DNA from: Candidatus Yanofskyibacteriota bacterium
GTDB taxonomy: Bacteria; Patescibacteriota; Minisyncoccia; 2-02-FULL-40-12; IGHO2-01-FULL-4-A
DNA: 34,050 nt
Assembly (NCBI GenBank): GCA_016181055.1
Contig: JACOZZ010000001.1
Location: 1 to 34,050 of the forward strand
Reading direction: 5' to 3'
The notes below the pieces were generated by a model. That model made no database searches. It was not told where the DNA came from and saw only the letters and a program-made list of their open reading frames with translations. Every line of letters starts with the position of its first letter. Positions within the stretch are counted from its first letter, which is position 1. Below, piece by piece: positions 1 through 9,287 of this stretch. A program made the translations under genes and the position numbers.

Positions 1-141
1 ACGCCTCGGCTGATTAGCGTTGGGCTTAATTTTATTTATCTCAATATAAAAGACGTTGTCCTGAATTTTTGGCGTAACCTTATTTGTCTTAGCCGGTATT
101 AGGGATTCAAGCCCCCGACCTAAGCCGAATAGCTTTTTCAT
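1..141 (-). CDS. parB: ParB/Spo0J-like chromosome partitioning protein, N-terminal part (runs off window start)
   Basis: Reverse complement of 1-141 reads MKKLFGLGRGLESLIPAKTNKVTPKIQDNVFYIEINKIKPNANQPRR; GLGRGLxxLIP and the I..I.PNxxQPRR motif are typical of ParB N-termini. Lies downstream of parA. Not in supplied ORF list because it is truncated. Confidence 0.9.
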   Translation of the reverse strand, partial: MKKLFGLGRGLESLIPAKTNKVTPKIQDNVFYIEINKIKPNANQPRR

Positions 142-144
142 AAT

Positions 145-363
145 TTATTTACCTTCAGCGATTTCGCCTTCGATACGTTTAATATCATCTTGAATAAATT
201 TAATTACACGGTCAATTTCAACCAAGGTAGTGATGCCAAAATATTCAGTAGCGTGTCCTTTATTAAGATATTCGTCAGCTTTTCTAAAGTTGGCAAGATC
301 ATCTTGCATCTCTTGCAATTCTTGTTTTCTTGTTTTGGGGAGTGTTTCGTATTTATTTCTCAT
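145..363 (-). CDS. small hypothetical protein (72 aa, charged/helical) between parA and parB
   Basis: ORF tightly packed between parA (stop at 368) and parB (start at 141), same strand. Confidence 0.65.
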   Translation of the reverse strand: MRNKYETLPKTRKQELQEMQDDLANFRKADEYLNKGHATEYFGITTLVEIDRVIKFIQDDIKRIEGEIAEGK

Positions 364-367
364 TTTA

Positions 368-1129
368 TTATTGTAGCTTCAAAATCTCTTCTGCTAATTG
401 CTTATAGGCTTCGGCGCCTTTAGAATGTTCGTCAAATTGCAATATCGTCTTGCCAAATCCCGGGGCCTCAGCCAAAGAAACAGAGCGCGGGATTATTGTT
501 TCAAAAACATTGCCCGGAAAATTTTTCTTAACTTCGGCTACGATCTCATTGGCTAGCTTATTCCTCTTATCATACATTGTAAGCAATACGCCGAGAATCT
601 GCAATTGCGGATTCAGTGACGTACGTACCATATCAATAGTTTTGAATAACTGCGTCAGCCCTTCAAGCGCGTAATACTCGCACTGAACCGGTATAATTAC
701 CTGCTCCGCCGCCGCGAGACCGTTGATGGTAAGCAGTCCAAGCGATGGCGGACTGTCTATTAAAATAAAGTCGTAATTGGTGCGGACCTTATTGAGGGCG
801 CTTTTCAATTTAAATTCCCGCTCTTCCATATCAACCAATTCCACGGTGGCGCCGGCAAGACTAGCCGCCGAAGGCAGCACATCAAAACCAAAAAGAGATG
901 TTTTCCTTATGATGGCTCCCGGTTCTTCATTAGCCACGATTGCATGATAAAGATTGACATGGTCATCCTCTAACTTAACACCGAGCCCCGACGTCGCATT
1001 CGCCTGCGGGTCCAAATCCACAAGTAAGACATACTTGCCCATTGCCGCAAGGTAAGCCCCGAGATTGTTGGCAGTTGTAGTCTTCCCGACCCCCCCCTTC
1101 GCGTTGATTATTCCAATTATGCGAGCCAT
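368..1129 (-). CDS. parA: ParA/Soj-family ATPase
   Basis: MARIIGIINAKGGVGKTTTANNLGAYLA (deviant Walker A KGGVGKTT), LVDLDPQANATSGLG, DFILIDSPPSLGLLTINGL. Confidence 0.97.
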   Translation of the reverse strand: MARIIGIINAKGGVGKTTTANNLGAYLAAMGKYVLLVDLDPQANATSGLGVKLEDDHVNLYHAIVANEEPGAIIRKTSLFGFDVLPSAASLAGATVELVDMEEREFKLKSALNKVRTNYDFILIDSPPSLGLLTINGLAAAEQVIIPVQCEYYALEGLTQLFKTIDMVRTSLNPQLQILGVLLTMYDKRNKLANEIVAEVKKNFPGNVFETIIPRSVSLAEAPGFGKTILQFDEHSKGAEAYKQLAEEILKLQ

Positions 1130-1184
1130 ATAATTTAATTTTATTCTTTAACTTGAAAAAATGCAAAAAATTTGATAAAGGCAT

Positions 1185-1212
1185 GTCGGTTCGACTCCGA
1201 CCGGCGGCACCA
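1185..1212 (+). pseudogene. orphan tRNA 3' fragment (T-arm + 3' acceptor strand + CCA)
   Basis: GTCGG TTCGACT CCGAC CGGCGGC A CCA forms a perfect 5-bp T-stem with canonical T-loop; no matching 5' acceptor/D-arm/anticodon arm upstream. Confidence 0.75.
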
Positions 1213-1248
1213 ACTGTATTTATTCACGACTCAAAATTATATTGTCTC

Positions 1249-3081
1249 ATGACCATACTGGTTCGCACACAAATGCAAAAAATAATTAAAAATAGCTTTT
1301 CATGCATCGGCTTATCCTTAGTACTAATCATCACCGTAGCTTCTTTTTCTGCACTGTTTTCAAAGACATCTTCTGCCGCTATCCAACAATGGAGCGTAGG
1401 TTACTGGACACCCTGGGGTAATCCCGCAATTTCTCCCTCACAAATAGAGTGGGGCGGTTTAACTCATGTAGTTCATTGGGCAGCTTTAGTTCAACCTGAC
1501 GGTTCACTTGATTTAAACACGCAACTGATTTCTTCTGACGGACCAGCGCTCATTTCCGCTGCCCGTTCCAAAGACGTAAAGGTATTATTGGGCATAGCCC
1601 AACCTTTTTGGCAGGGTCAAACTAATAATCTTCCCCAAGCCGCCACTCAAAATAGAGCTGCCCTGGTTAACAATATAATGAATGCAGTGGATACTTACGG
1701 TTTTGATGGGGTTGATTTGGATTGGGAACCGTTTGATTCAGGCGCCAATGGTCAAGCAATGCAATCTCTGGCAATGGATCTTCGCATACGACTTGGAACC
1801 AAAATACTATCAACTACCGCGATTGTCACAGATTATACATATTGGGGTTCTGTTCATAGTTATTTTGATCGCATTAGCGTCATGACTTATGACCTTACCG
1901 GCACCTGGAACCCTTACTCGTGGCACAACTCCGCGCTCTATGATCCTGATGGTATGGTTTGGTCTGTAGACCTAGCGGTCTCGCGGTTTACTGCTAATGG
2001 AGTACCTATTGGAAAACTATCTATTGGCATCCCGTTTTTTGGATACGATTGGATTGGCGGCGATATAACGGGCCCACAACAGATTTGGTCTTCTTTATCC
2101 ACGCTTAAACAGATATACTATCAAGGATTATTTTCCTTAATTACAGAGCAAAATTATCAATGGGATTCACTGGCAAAAGTTCCCTATTTAAATGGAGGGC
2201 GTTTCTTAACATATGACGATGCCCGATCTGTTACCGAAAAGGTTAATTACGCTAAAAATAGAGGTCTTGGCGGCTGGATTATCTGGGAACTATCTGGGGA
2301 TTACATTCCTTCTCAAAATCCTAACCAGCCACTGCTGGCTGCAATCAAAAATGCGATGGCCGCAGGAGCAACTCCGACCCCGACCGCTACTCCATCCCCT
2401 GCTCCCACATCAACTCCAGCACCTACACCGCCCGTAAATATTCCAACACCGGTTCCGACCGGCTCACCGCAAGCGCCTCTAGCTCCAACGCCAGTTCCAA
2501 CACCAACTCCGCCAATATCTCCCAGTGGAGGTAGCGCTAGTAGCGGTGGTGGAGGAGGTGGAGGAGGTGGCGGTGGCATCATTCCACTTTCAAGACCTGC
2601 ACCAATTCCAAACTTGGCTTCCCCAACCTCGGAATCGGTACCAGAACAGTATGGATTAAAGGATGGGGATGTAATTAACGCCATCAGTTCGACAGATCCT
2701 GATGTGTATATAGTTAATACCTTTGGTTTTAAAAGATTATTTTTAAACCCTATAATTTTTAGCTTCTATGGACACTTGGGTGGTTTTTCTAAGGTAAGGG
2801 CCGTTAGTCCGACCACAAGAGATACGTTCCCAACCTCGGGCTTATTTAGAAATTGCGAGACTAATAGTCCTCGAGTTTATGGCATAGAAGTCACCGGAGA
2901 AGATACGGGCGTGTTACACTGGATAAACACCACGGCTGAACAAGCCATTGCAGATGATCCGTATTTTTTTAAAAAAGTTTTCTGCATTAATAATAATGAG
3001 TTCGACTGGTATCAAAAGGGTACAGATTATACTTCAATACAAATGATCCCTAAGTACATAAGAAATACCAATAATATATAA
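1249..3081 (+). CDS. secreted GH18-family glycosidase (chitinase-like) with Pro/Thr-rich and poly-Gly linkers and a Parcubacteria-type C-terminal domain
   Basis: GH18 signature FDGVDLDWE (DxxDxDxE), N-terminal hydrophobic signal segment (MQKIIKNSFSCIGLSLVLIITVASFSALF), TPTPTATPSPAPTST linker, G-rich run, C-terminal VYIVNTFGFKRLFLNPIIFSFYGHLGGF...NCETN...VYGIEVTGEDTGVLHWI. Start placed at ATG 1249 (or 1273) because the ORF-track start at 1153 reads through the tRNA fragment. Confidence 0.9.
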   Translation: MTILVRTQMQKIIKNSFSCIGLSLVLIITVASFSALFSKTSSAAIQQWSVGYWTPWGNPAISPSQIEWGGLTHVVHWAALVQPDGSLDLNTQLISSDGPALISAARSKDVKVLLGIAQPFWQGQTNNLPQAATQNRAALVNNIMNAVDTYGFDGVDLDWEPFDSGANGQAMQSLAMDLRIRLGTKILSTTAIVTDYTYWGSVHSYFDRISVMTYDLTGTWNPYSWHNSALYDPDGMVWSVDLAVSRFTANGVPIGKLSIGIPFFGYDWIGGDITGPQQIWSSLSTLKQIYYQGLFSLITEQNYQWDSLAKVPYLNGGRFLTYDDARSVTEKVNYAKNRGLGGWIIWELSGDYIPSQNPNQPLLAAIKNAMAAGATPTPTATPSPAPTSTPAPTPPVNIPTPVPTGSPQAPLAPTPVPTPTPPISPSGGSASSGGGGGGGGGGGIIPLSRPAPIPNLASPTSESVPEQYGLKDGDVINAISSTDPDVYIVNTFGFKRLFLNPIIFSFYGHLGGFSKVRAVSPTTRDTFPTSGLFRNCETNSPRVYGIEVTGEDTGVLHWINTTAEQAIADDPYFFKKVFCINNNEFDWYQKGTDYTSIQMIPKYIRNTNNI

Positions 3082-3196
3082 CAACTATATTTATTAGTTT
3101 TCGGTTATTGGCGCGAGGCCAAAATTATCTCCTGTCAGAGTTCCTGCAATAAGCACTGCCGCTTAGTTTTATTGAAAACATTCGCAAAAACTGCTA

Positions 3197-5545
3197 GTGT
3201 TTTTTAAGATTTTGCACTTTAACAAAACGGAGCCAACTGTGGCAATAGCTAAAAACAGTAATTTCTGGAAGGCTTTCCTAAGAAAACGGCTTCAAAAAGA
3301 TTACTGGGTCATATTGGTTAAGCGGCGTCCGTGGGTAAAATGGGCCTTACTGTTGTTTTTGTTATTTATCGCCGGCAGTTATTATTCTTTTTATTACTAC
3401 ACCGGTAATATACCTCTAATCGGTGATCTCAATGGCGACAACGGCAAACCTCTTGATTTCAGCAAATTGGCCCGTTCGGACTTCAAAAAGGCCTCATATG
3501 CATACGCCAACGACGGTAAAACCATCATCGGGGTATTTAATGACGACATAAGAGACCCGCTGAGGGCTAAAGAAATTCCTACTGTTGTAAAAAACGCCTT
3601 CATTGCCGCCGAAGACCAGAGATTTTACAGCCATTCCGGCATAGACCCATGGGCCATAGGAAGAGCTGCCGTCGGAAATTTATTGTTCAAGCTAGGCATT
3701 GAGTATTGGACCAAGTCTGGCGCCAGCGGAATCAACCAGCAAATAGCAAGGCGGCTTTTTGAAGAAGAGGTCGCTGATTTCAGGAACAGGGCACCAACAC
3801 TAAAACGAAAAATAAAGGAAGCGCGCGTAGCCATCAGATTGGACCGGATGTATCCCAAAGAAAAAATACTTGAAGGAGCTTTAAATCTGCCGTGGCTAGG
3901 CAACGGCGCATACGGCGTGGCGGAAGCGGCCAGATTGTATTTCGGCAAAAATATAAGAACCGAATCCATCAGTCTAAGAGAAGCGGCAATTTTGGCAAGC
4001 TTAAATAAATATCCCTCTAAATACTCTCCTATTTTCAAAAAACCCGAAGAACCATATTTAAGCCCCAAAATAACTGAAAAAGAGAGAAATGAGTTAAAAA
4101 CAAAATACGAAACGGAACTGGCGATAGAAAGCGCCCGCCTGATCCAAGCAACAGAACATTATAATTGGGTTTTGAAGCGCATGGAAAAGGAAGGGTTCAT
4201 CAGCCGAAGCGAATACCTTGAAACCAGCTTCAAAAAAGATGAACCACTGCAGCCGAAGGTAGTAAAATTAACGCCTCTTAAAAATCCTGAATTCGGTTAC
4301 GGCACAAGATTGGTAAAAGAAATGCTTTTGTATGGCGGCTACAAGGATGCGGACATTACGACTTATAGCGGTTTTAGGATAAAAACTTGCATTGACGCCG
4401 GCATCCAAAAAATCGTTAACGAAGAATTGGGCCGTCGCCTGGCCGAGCTTAATGAAGAAGTGGAAGATAGAACAAATCCAATAGACGGTTCGGCAGTAAT
4501 GATTGAAGTTAAAACCGGTTGTGTCGTCGCTTTGGTTGGCGGACATGATTACGCCAAAACACCGTATGACCGCGCCATGGCTTTACGCTCAGTAGGTTCG
4601 GCTTATAAGCCGTTTGTTTATGCTACAGCGTTTGAAGAAGGCAAAACTTTTGATGACACGATCAATAATTACTCGCTAAGGATGCGCGGCGCTAAAGGCA
4701 AAATATGGGCGCCTCAAAATTTCAGGGAAGACAATCCGGTTCCCCTTGGCAGTATTCCCATATACGTCGGCCAAATCAGGTCGGTCAATTTACCCACTCT
4801 GCGCCTGGCTATGGAAATCGGAATGGAAAAAATAGTAGATACAACTCATAGAATGGGCGTCTGGGGTGTCCGAGGAATAATTAAGGATCCGCAGGGTAAA
4901 ATAATATTCAGAATGCCTGGGGTTAAAGATACCGGCGATGGCATCATTCCCCTGCTTCCGACTGCTATCGGTGCCTCCGACTTGAATCTACTGGAATTAG
5001 TTAATGCGTATGCCGTATTTTTCAGAGGCGGTTTATATTTGCCGCCAAAGCTTATTTTGGAAGTCAAAGACCAAAACGGTAAATTGCTGGAACAAGCGCC
5101 GAAACCTAAACCTTTTAGGTCAATTTCTGAAGAAACGGCGCTAAAGGAACAAATCTTAATGCGGGCTACCACCAAAGTCGGAACCGCTAAAATATCAATG
5201 CGCGGAATTGAACAACAGGTTGGCTGCAAAACCGGCACTTCCAATAATCCAAATGAGGAGCTGGGCGATGGTCCGGGGGATGTTTCTACTGTCTGCGGCA
5301 CGCCTGAATTGGTTATGGGCATAAGGATAGGCCATGATATGCCTAGACCAATCGTGATACCACGCTATATGAAAAAGATTAGTGGCCGAGCTGACATGCA
5401 AGTATCCGGCGGCTGGGTCGCCGGGCCACTTACTAGAAAAATATGGGATAGGGTTTACGCTAAAAGACCGAAAGTAGAGTTTTCACAAAAAGTTGAAACT
5501 CGCCTACAAGAACTACTGTCCAATTACCCTGATAGATATAAATAG
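3197..5545 (+). CDS. class A penicillin-binding protein (GT51 glycosyltransferase + transpeptidase)
   Basis: GT51 motif AAEDQRFYSHSGIDPWAIGRA; transpeptidase SAYK (GSAYKPF), SVN, KTGTSN; N-terminal TM helix. Exact start (GTG 3197 or GTG 3239) uncertain. Confidence 0.95.
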   Translation: MFFKILHFNKTEPTVAIAKNSNFWKAFLRKRLQKDYWVILVKRRPWVKWALLLFLLFIAGSYYSFYYYTGNIPLIGDLNGDNGKPLDFSKLARSDFKKASYAYANDGKTIIGVFNDDIRDPLRAKEIPTVVKNAFIAAEDQRFYSHSGIDPWAIGRAAVGNLLFKLGIEYWTKSGASGINQQIARRLFEEEVADFRNRAPTLKRKIKEARVAIRLDRMYPKEKILEGALNLPWLGNGAYGVAEAARLYFGKNIRTESISLREAAILASLNKYPSKYSPIFKKPEEPYLSPKITEKERNELKTKYETELAIESARLIQATEHYNWVLKRMEKEGFISRSEYLETSFKKDEPLQPKVVKLTPLKNPEFGYGTRLVKEMLLYGGYKDADITTYSGFRIKTCIDAGIQKIVNEELGRRLAELNEEVEDRTNPIDGSAVMIEVKTGCVVALVGGHDYAKTPYDRAMALRSVGSAYKPFVYATAFEEGKTFDDTINNYSLRMRGAKGKIWAPQNFREDNPVPLGSIPIYVGQIRSVNLPTLRLAMEIGMEKIVDTTHRMGVWGVRGIIKDPQGKIIFRMPGVKDTGDGIIPLLPTAIGASDLNLLELVNAYAVFFRGGLYLPPKLILEVKDQNGKLLEQAPKPKPFRSISEETALKEQILMRATTKVGTAKISMRGIEQQVGCKTGTSNNPNEELGDGPGDVSTVCGTPELVMGIRIGHDMPRPIVIPRYMKKISGRADMQVSGGWVAGPLTRKIWDRVYAKRPKVEFSQKVETRLQELLSNYPDRYK

Positions 5546-5546
5546 C

Positions 5547-5568
5547 ACCGCGCTGAGCGCGGTTTTTT
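5547..5568 (+). terminator. intrinsic terminator after PBP gene
   Basis: ACCGCGC TGA GCGCGGT followed by TTTTT. Confidence 0.85.
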
Positions 5569-5569
5569 A

Positions 5570-5598
5570 TTGCTAAACTCATTAAAAAATGAGATAAT
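5570..5598 (+). promoter_or_regulatory. candidate promoter for the tRNA-like region / tRNA-Ser
   Basis: TTGCTA - 17 nt - GATAAT, ending 6 nt before the tRNA-like GGAGGGGTGGCCGAGT at 5605. Confidence 0.5.
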
Positions 5599-5604
5599 AT
5601 AAAC

Positions 5605-5690
5605 GGAGGGGTGGCCGAGTGGGTTGAATGCGAAGCAAGTAGCATTCAACGGGCAACAAAAAGTTGCCCCGGAAACACGAGGCCACAGTT
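5605..5690 (+). pseudogene. tRNA-Ser-like 5' half fused to hairpins (degenerate or scrambled tRNA)
   Basis: GGAGGGGTGGCCGAGTGGGTTGAATGC resembles a tRNA-Ser acceptor strand plus D-arm; then hairpins GAATGC...GCATTC and GGGCAAC AAAAA GTTGCCC, and GTGGCC(5611-5616)/GGCCAC(5681-5686) closing pair; no matching CCCCTCC acceptor strand. Confidence 0.5.
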
Positions 5691-5717
5691 TTTGACCGAA
5701 GTTTTGCCGAGAAAATT

Positions 5718-5804
5718 GGAAGCGTGCCAGAGTGGTTGAATGGGCCGCACTCGAAATGCGGTATGTCCGCAAGGGCATCGGAGGTTCGAATCCTCCCGCT
5801 TCCG
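5718..5804 (+). tRNA. tRNA-Ser(CGA)
   Basis: Acceptor GGAAGCG/CGCTTCC, D-arm GCCAGAGTGGTTGAATGGGC, anticodon stem-loop CCGCA-CTCGAAA-TGCGG (anticodon CGA), variable arm, T-arm GGAGG-TTCGAAT-CCTCC, discriminator G. Confidence 0.92.
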
Positions 5805-5872
5805 CCTTCGCTCGCCGAAGCGAGCTACGGCGGACAAAGTCCGCAAGTAGGTCGCGAAGGAGAGAATAAAAT

Positions 5873-5950
5873 ATGTATCACGTTTACATTTTAAAATGTG
5901 CTGATGGAAAGCCAGCAAAGAAGCCTCTTGTGGACATCTACGTACTATAA
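5873..5950 (+). pseudogene. truncated GIY-YIG endonuclease-like N-terminus
   Basis: ATG at 5873 gives MYHVYILKCADGKPAKKPLVDIYVL*; MYxVYILKCADG is the GIY-YIG family N-terminal strand, then similarity ends before the GIY...YIG core is complete. Confidence 0.65.
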
Positions 5951-5964
5951 GCTACAAACAAAAA

Positions 5965-6915
5965 GTGGTATTATTAAAAATACGCATGACATCTTCTCAA
6001 AAATTTCCTTGGATTATATTTTCTTTCATACTCGTAGCTTTTGGAGCATATATTTTTATGTCATTTACTGCCGCGCCAACTGCCGTTTCTAAAGAGCTCG
6101 GCCTTGGTAAAGACATTGCGAGATTCATTGTCGTATTAACTTTTGCTCTTCCGCTTTTTGCTGCTTTTTTTTGGGGCCTTTGGGGAAGCAAGCTGCTGTT
6201 TAAAGCAGAAGGTTCTGACAACATAAAAACACGCGGTCTTCATCTGTTAGCCACTGGCATTCTAATAACGGTGCTTGTCCTGTTAGTCAACATTATGCTC
6301 GGCCAGATACGCAGCCGCATCCTAATTCCCCTAAATATATATGAAATAGAAAAAATCTCTACTATCGTTACCAACTATATCTATTCCTTCGGATACCTCC
6401 TAAGTTTCTACATTATATTTCGCGGAACCCAAAAAATGACTACGGCCACGGCGGCTTATAAAACTTGGAATGTTTTGACAAGCGCTATTGTAGTTATTCT
6501 GGTCGGAACGCTTTATGTCGGTCTATCGCTTAGTAATCCGGACCGAATGATTTCATTGACTCCAGGCGTGCGTCCTTCACACTATTTGTCAGATGTTCTT
6601 ATTTTGACAACGGTCATTTTGCCTTCAATGCTTGCCTGGTTTTTTGGCATCGTAACAGCATTCAATTTGGCTGATATTTTTAGCTCACCGGATTATCAGT
6701 CACACCAGAAATCATATCAAAATCTTTTCAGTGGTATGCTACTCATCATTTTCAGTATCATTATTCTACAAACGATCCTTTCGATCGGAACAACGCGCTT
6801 CATCGTTATTGGTCTCACCCCCGTACTGGCGCTAATTTATCTATTCGCTTTTGCGCTTGCTATCGGCAACTTTTTTTTACTGCGCGCCGCAAAAAACTTG
6901 TCGGCCACCTCATAA
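5965..6915 (+). CDS. polytopic membrane protein of unknown function, upstream of histidine kinase
   Basis: 316 aa with multiple hydrophobic helices; stop 4 nt before histidine kinase start. True start may be the internal Met at 5986 (MTSSQKF). Confidence 0.8.
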   Translation: MVLLKIRMTSSQKFPWIIFSFILVAFGAYIFMSFTAAPTAVSKELGLGKDIARFIVVLTFALPLFAAFFWGLWGSKLLFKAEGSDNIKTRGLHLLATGILITVLVLLVNIMLGQIRSRILIPLNIYEIEKISTIVTNYIYSFGYLLSFYIIFRGTQKMTTATAAYKTWNVLTSAIVVILVGTLYVGLSLSNPDRMISLTPGVRPSHYLSDVLILTTVILPSMLAWFFGIVTAFNLADIFSSPDYQSHQKSYQNLFSGMLLIIFSIIILQTILSIGTTRFIVIGLTPVLALIYLFAFALAIGNFFLLRAAKNLSATS

Positions 6916-6918
6916 CCC

Positions 6919-8349
<1,431 letters not shown>

Positions 8350-8356
8350 CACTATT

Positions 8357-8740
8357 ATGAAAAAAATCTTAATCGCAGAAGACGAAGAAATTTTATTGAC
8401 GGTATTAAAAGACAGATTTGAATCTGAGGGTTGGGATGTTTCGTTGGCAAAAGATGGCGAAGAAGCCACCGATCTTATGGCTAAAACTTCGTTTGATTTA
8501 GTATTGTTGGATTTATTGATGCCCAAAAAAGATGGCTTCGAAGTCTTGCAAGAGGTTAGAAACAATCCCAAATTAAAGAATTTACCAATTATTGTACTTT
8601 CAAATCTTGGAGGGGACGATGAAGTTAAAGAAGCTTTGCAATTAGGGGCAAACGAATATTTCGTGAAAACCCGGCATTCTTTAAGCGAAGTGGTAGAAAA
8701 AGCAAGCTCACTACTAAAAAATATATCTACAAAACAGTGA
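8357..8740 (+). CDS. single-domain response regulator (receiver only)
   Basis: ILIAEDEEILL...DLVLLDLLMPKKDGFEVL...IIVLSNL...YFVKT; CheY-like fold, no output domain before stop. Confidence 0.95.
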   Translation: MKKILIAEDEEILLTVLKDRFESEGWDVSLAKDGEEATDLMAKTSFDLVLLDLLMPKKDGFEVLQEVRNNPKLKNLPIIVLSNLGGDDEVKEALQLGANEYFVKTRHSLSEVVEKASSLLKNISTKQ

Positions 8741-8748
8741 TTCGTTGA

Positions 8749-8769
8749 GCCAACTAAGCTGGCTTTTTC
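8749..8769 (+). terminator. intrinsic terminator after response regulator
   Basis: AGCCA ACTAAGC TGGCT followed by TTTT. Confidence 0.7.
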
Positions 8770-8783
8770 TCGATACCATTCCC

Positions 8784-8805
8784 TCGAATCCTCCCGCTTC
8801 TGCCT
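8784..8805 (+). repeat. duplicate of the 3' end of tRNA-Ser (direct repeat of 5786-5807)
   Basis: TCGAATCCTCCCGCTTC identical for 17 bp, then C/T mismatch, then GCCT (21/22 identical). Confidence 0.85.
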
Positions 8806-8821
8806 GTCAGGAAAAGTGTGG

Positions 8822-8827
8822 TATAAT
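8822..8827 (+). promoter_or_regulatory. extended -10 element (TGG TATAAT) upstream of 8835 ORF
   Basis: TGNTATAAT with perfect TATAAT; only 7 nt before the ATG. Confidence 0.6.
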
Positions 8828-8834
8828 AGAATAA

Positions 8835-9281
8835 ATGGGTAAAATAAGCGCCTTAATCAAAAATTTCGGGCTTGATACCTCAGATATAAGGAGTTCGCTT
8901 TTTCTTTTTCTGGCATCCTGGACGGTCATGATACTGACCATGGGCTGGCTGAATTTTTTCATCCCAACATTGCCCTTACCTGATGTAGCTATAACCAGCT
9001 ACCTGATACTACTAGGCGTCTATATTGTTCATAAGGAGGTCAACCGCTGGACCGGCGTAAAAATGAGCGCTAAACCAGGCGAGCTGATAGTTTTTGTATG
9101 GTGGTTCTCATTACTGGTCATGGTTTTGTTTAATTTCCTGACCCAGCTTCATGTGCCGGAAGGAATCAAATTTATGTCCTACGAGATCCTCGGCGCCCTT
9201 TTGGCCAGTGAAATTTCTAAAAGTCTTAATGCGTATCGCCTAAAAACTGAACAGAATCTTAATCGGTCTGCCCATAAATAG
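8835..9281 (+). CDS. small integral membrane protein of unknown function (148 aa)
   Basis: ORF with several hydrophobic segments, own extended -10 promoter, followed by a long hairpin. Confidence 0.75.
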   Translation: MGKISALIKNFGLDTSDIRSSLFLFLASWTVMILTMGWLNFFIPTLPLPDVAITSYLILLGVYIVHKEVNRWTGVKMSAKPGELIVFVWWFSLLVMVLFNFLTQLHVPEGIKFMSYEILGALLASEISKSLNAYRLKTEQNLNRSAHK

Positions 9282-9287
9282 TATCTT

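Noticed and set aside
1153-1248. ORF-track N-terminal extension of the GH18 protein (MKKCKKFDKGMSVRLRPAAP...)
   Set aside because: Reads through the tRNA 3' fragment; a signal-peptide-like start lies at 1249/1273.
2313-2684. 123-aa minus-strand ORF rich in Pro and Gly-Val repeats
   Set aside because: It is the antisense of the GH18 Pro/Thr and poly-Gly linkers, not an independent gene.
4846-5322. 158-aa minus-strand ORF antisense to the PBP gene (also 3625-4068)
   Set aside because: Opposite well-supported PBP coding sequence with intact motifs; low-complexity Ser/Pro-rich translation typical of antisense reading.
5646-5918. Short ORFs on both strands across the tRNA-Ser region (5646-5918 -, 5664-5894 +)
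   Set aside because: They overlap the tRNA and structured trailer; peptide similarity to tRNA-derived translations (PSKCGMSARASEVRILPLPP) is an annotation artefact.
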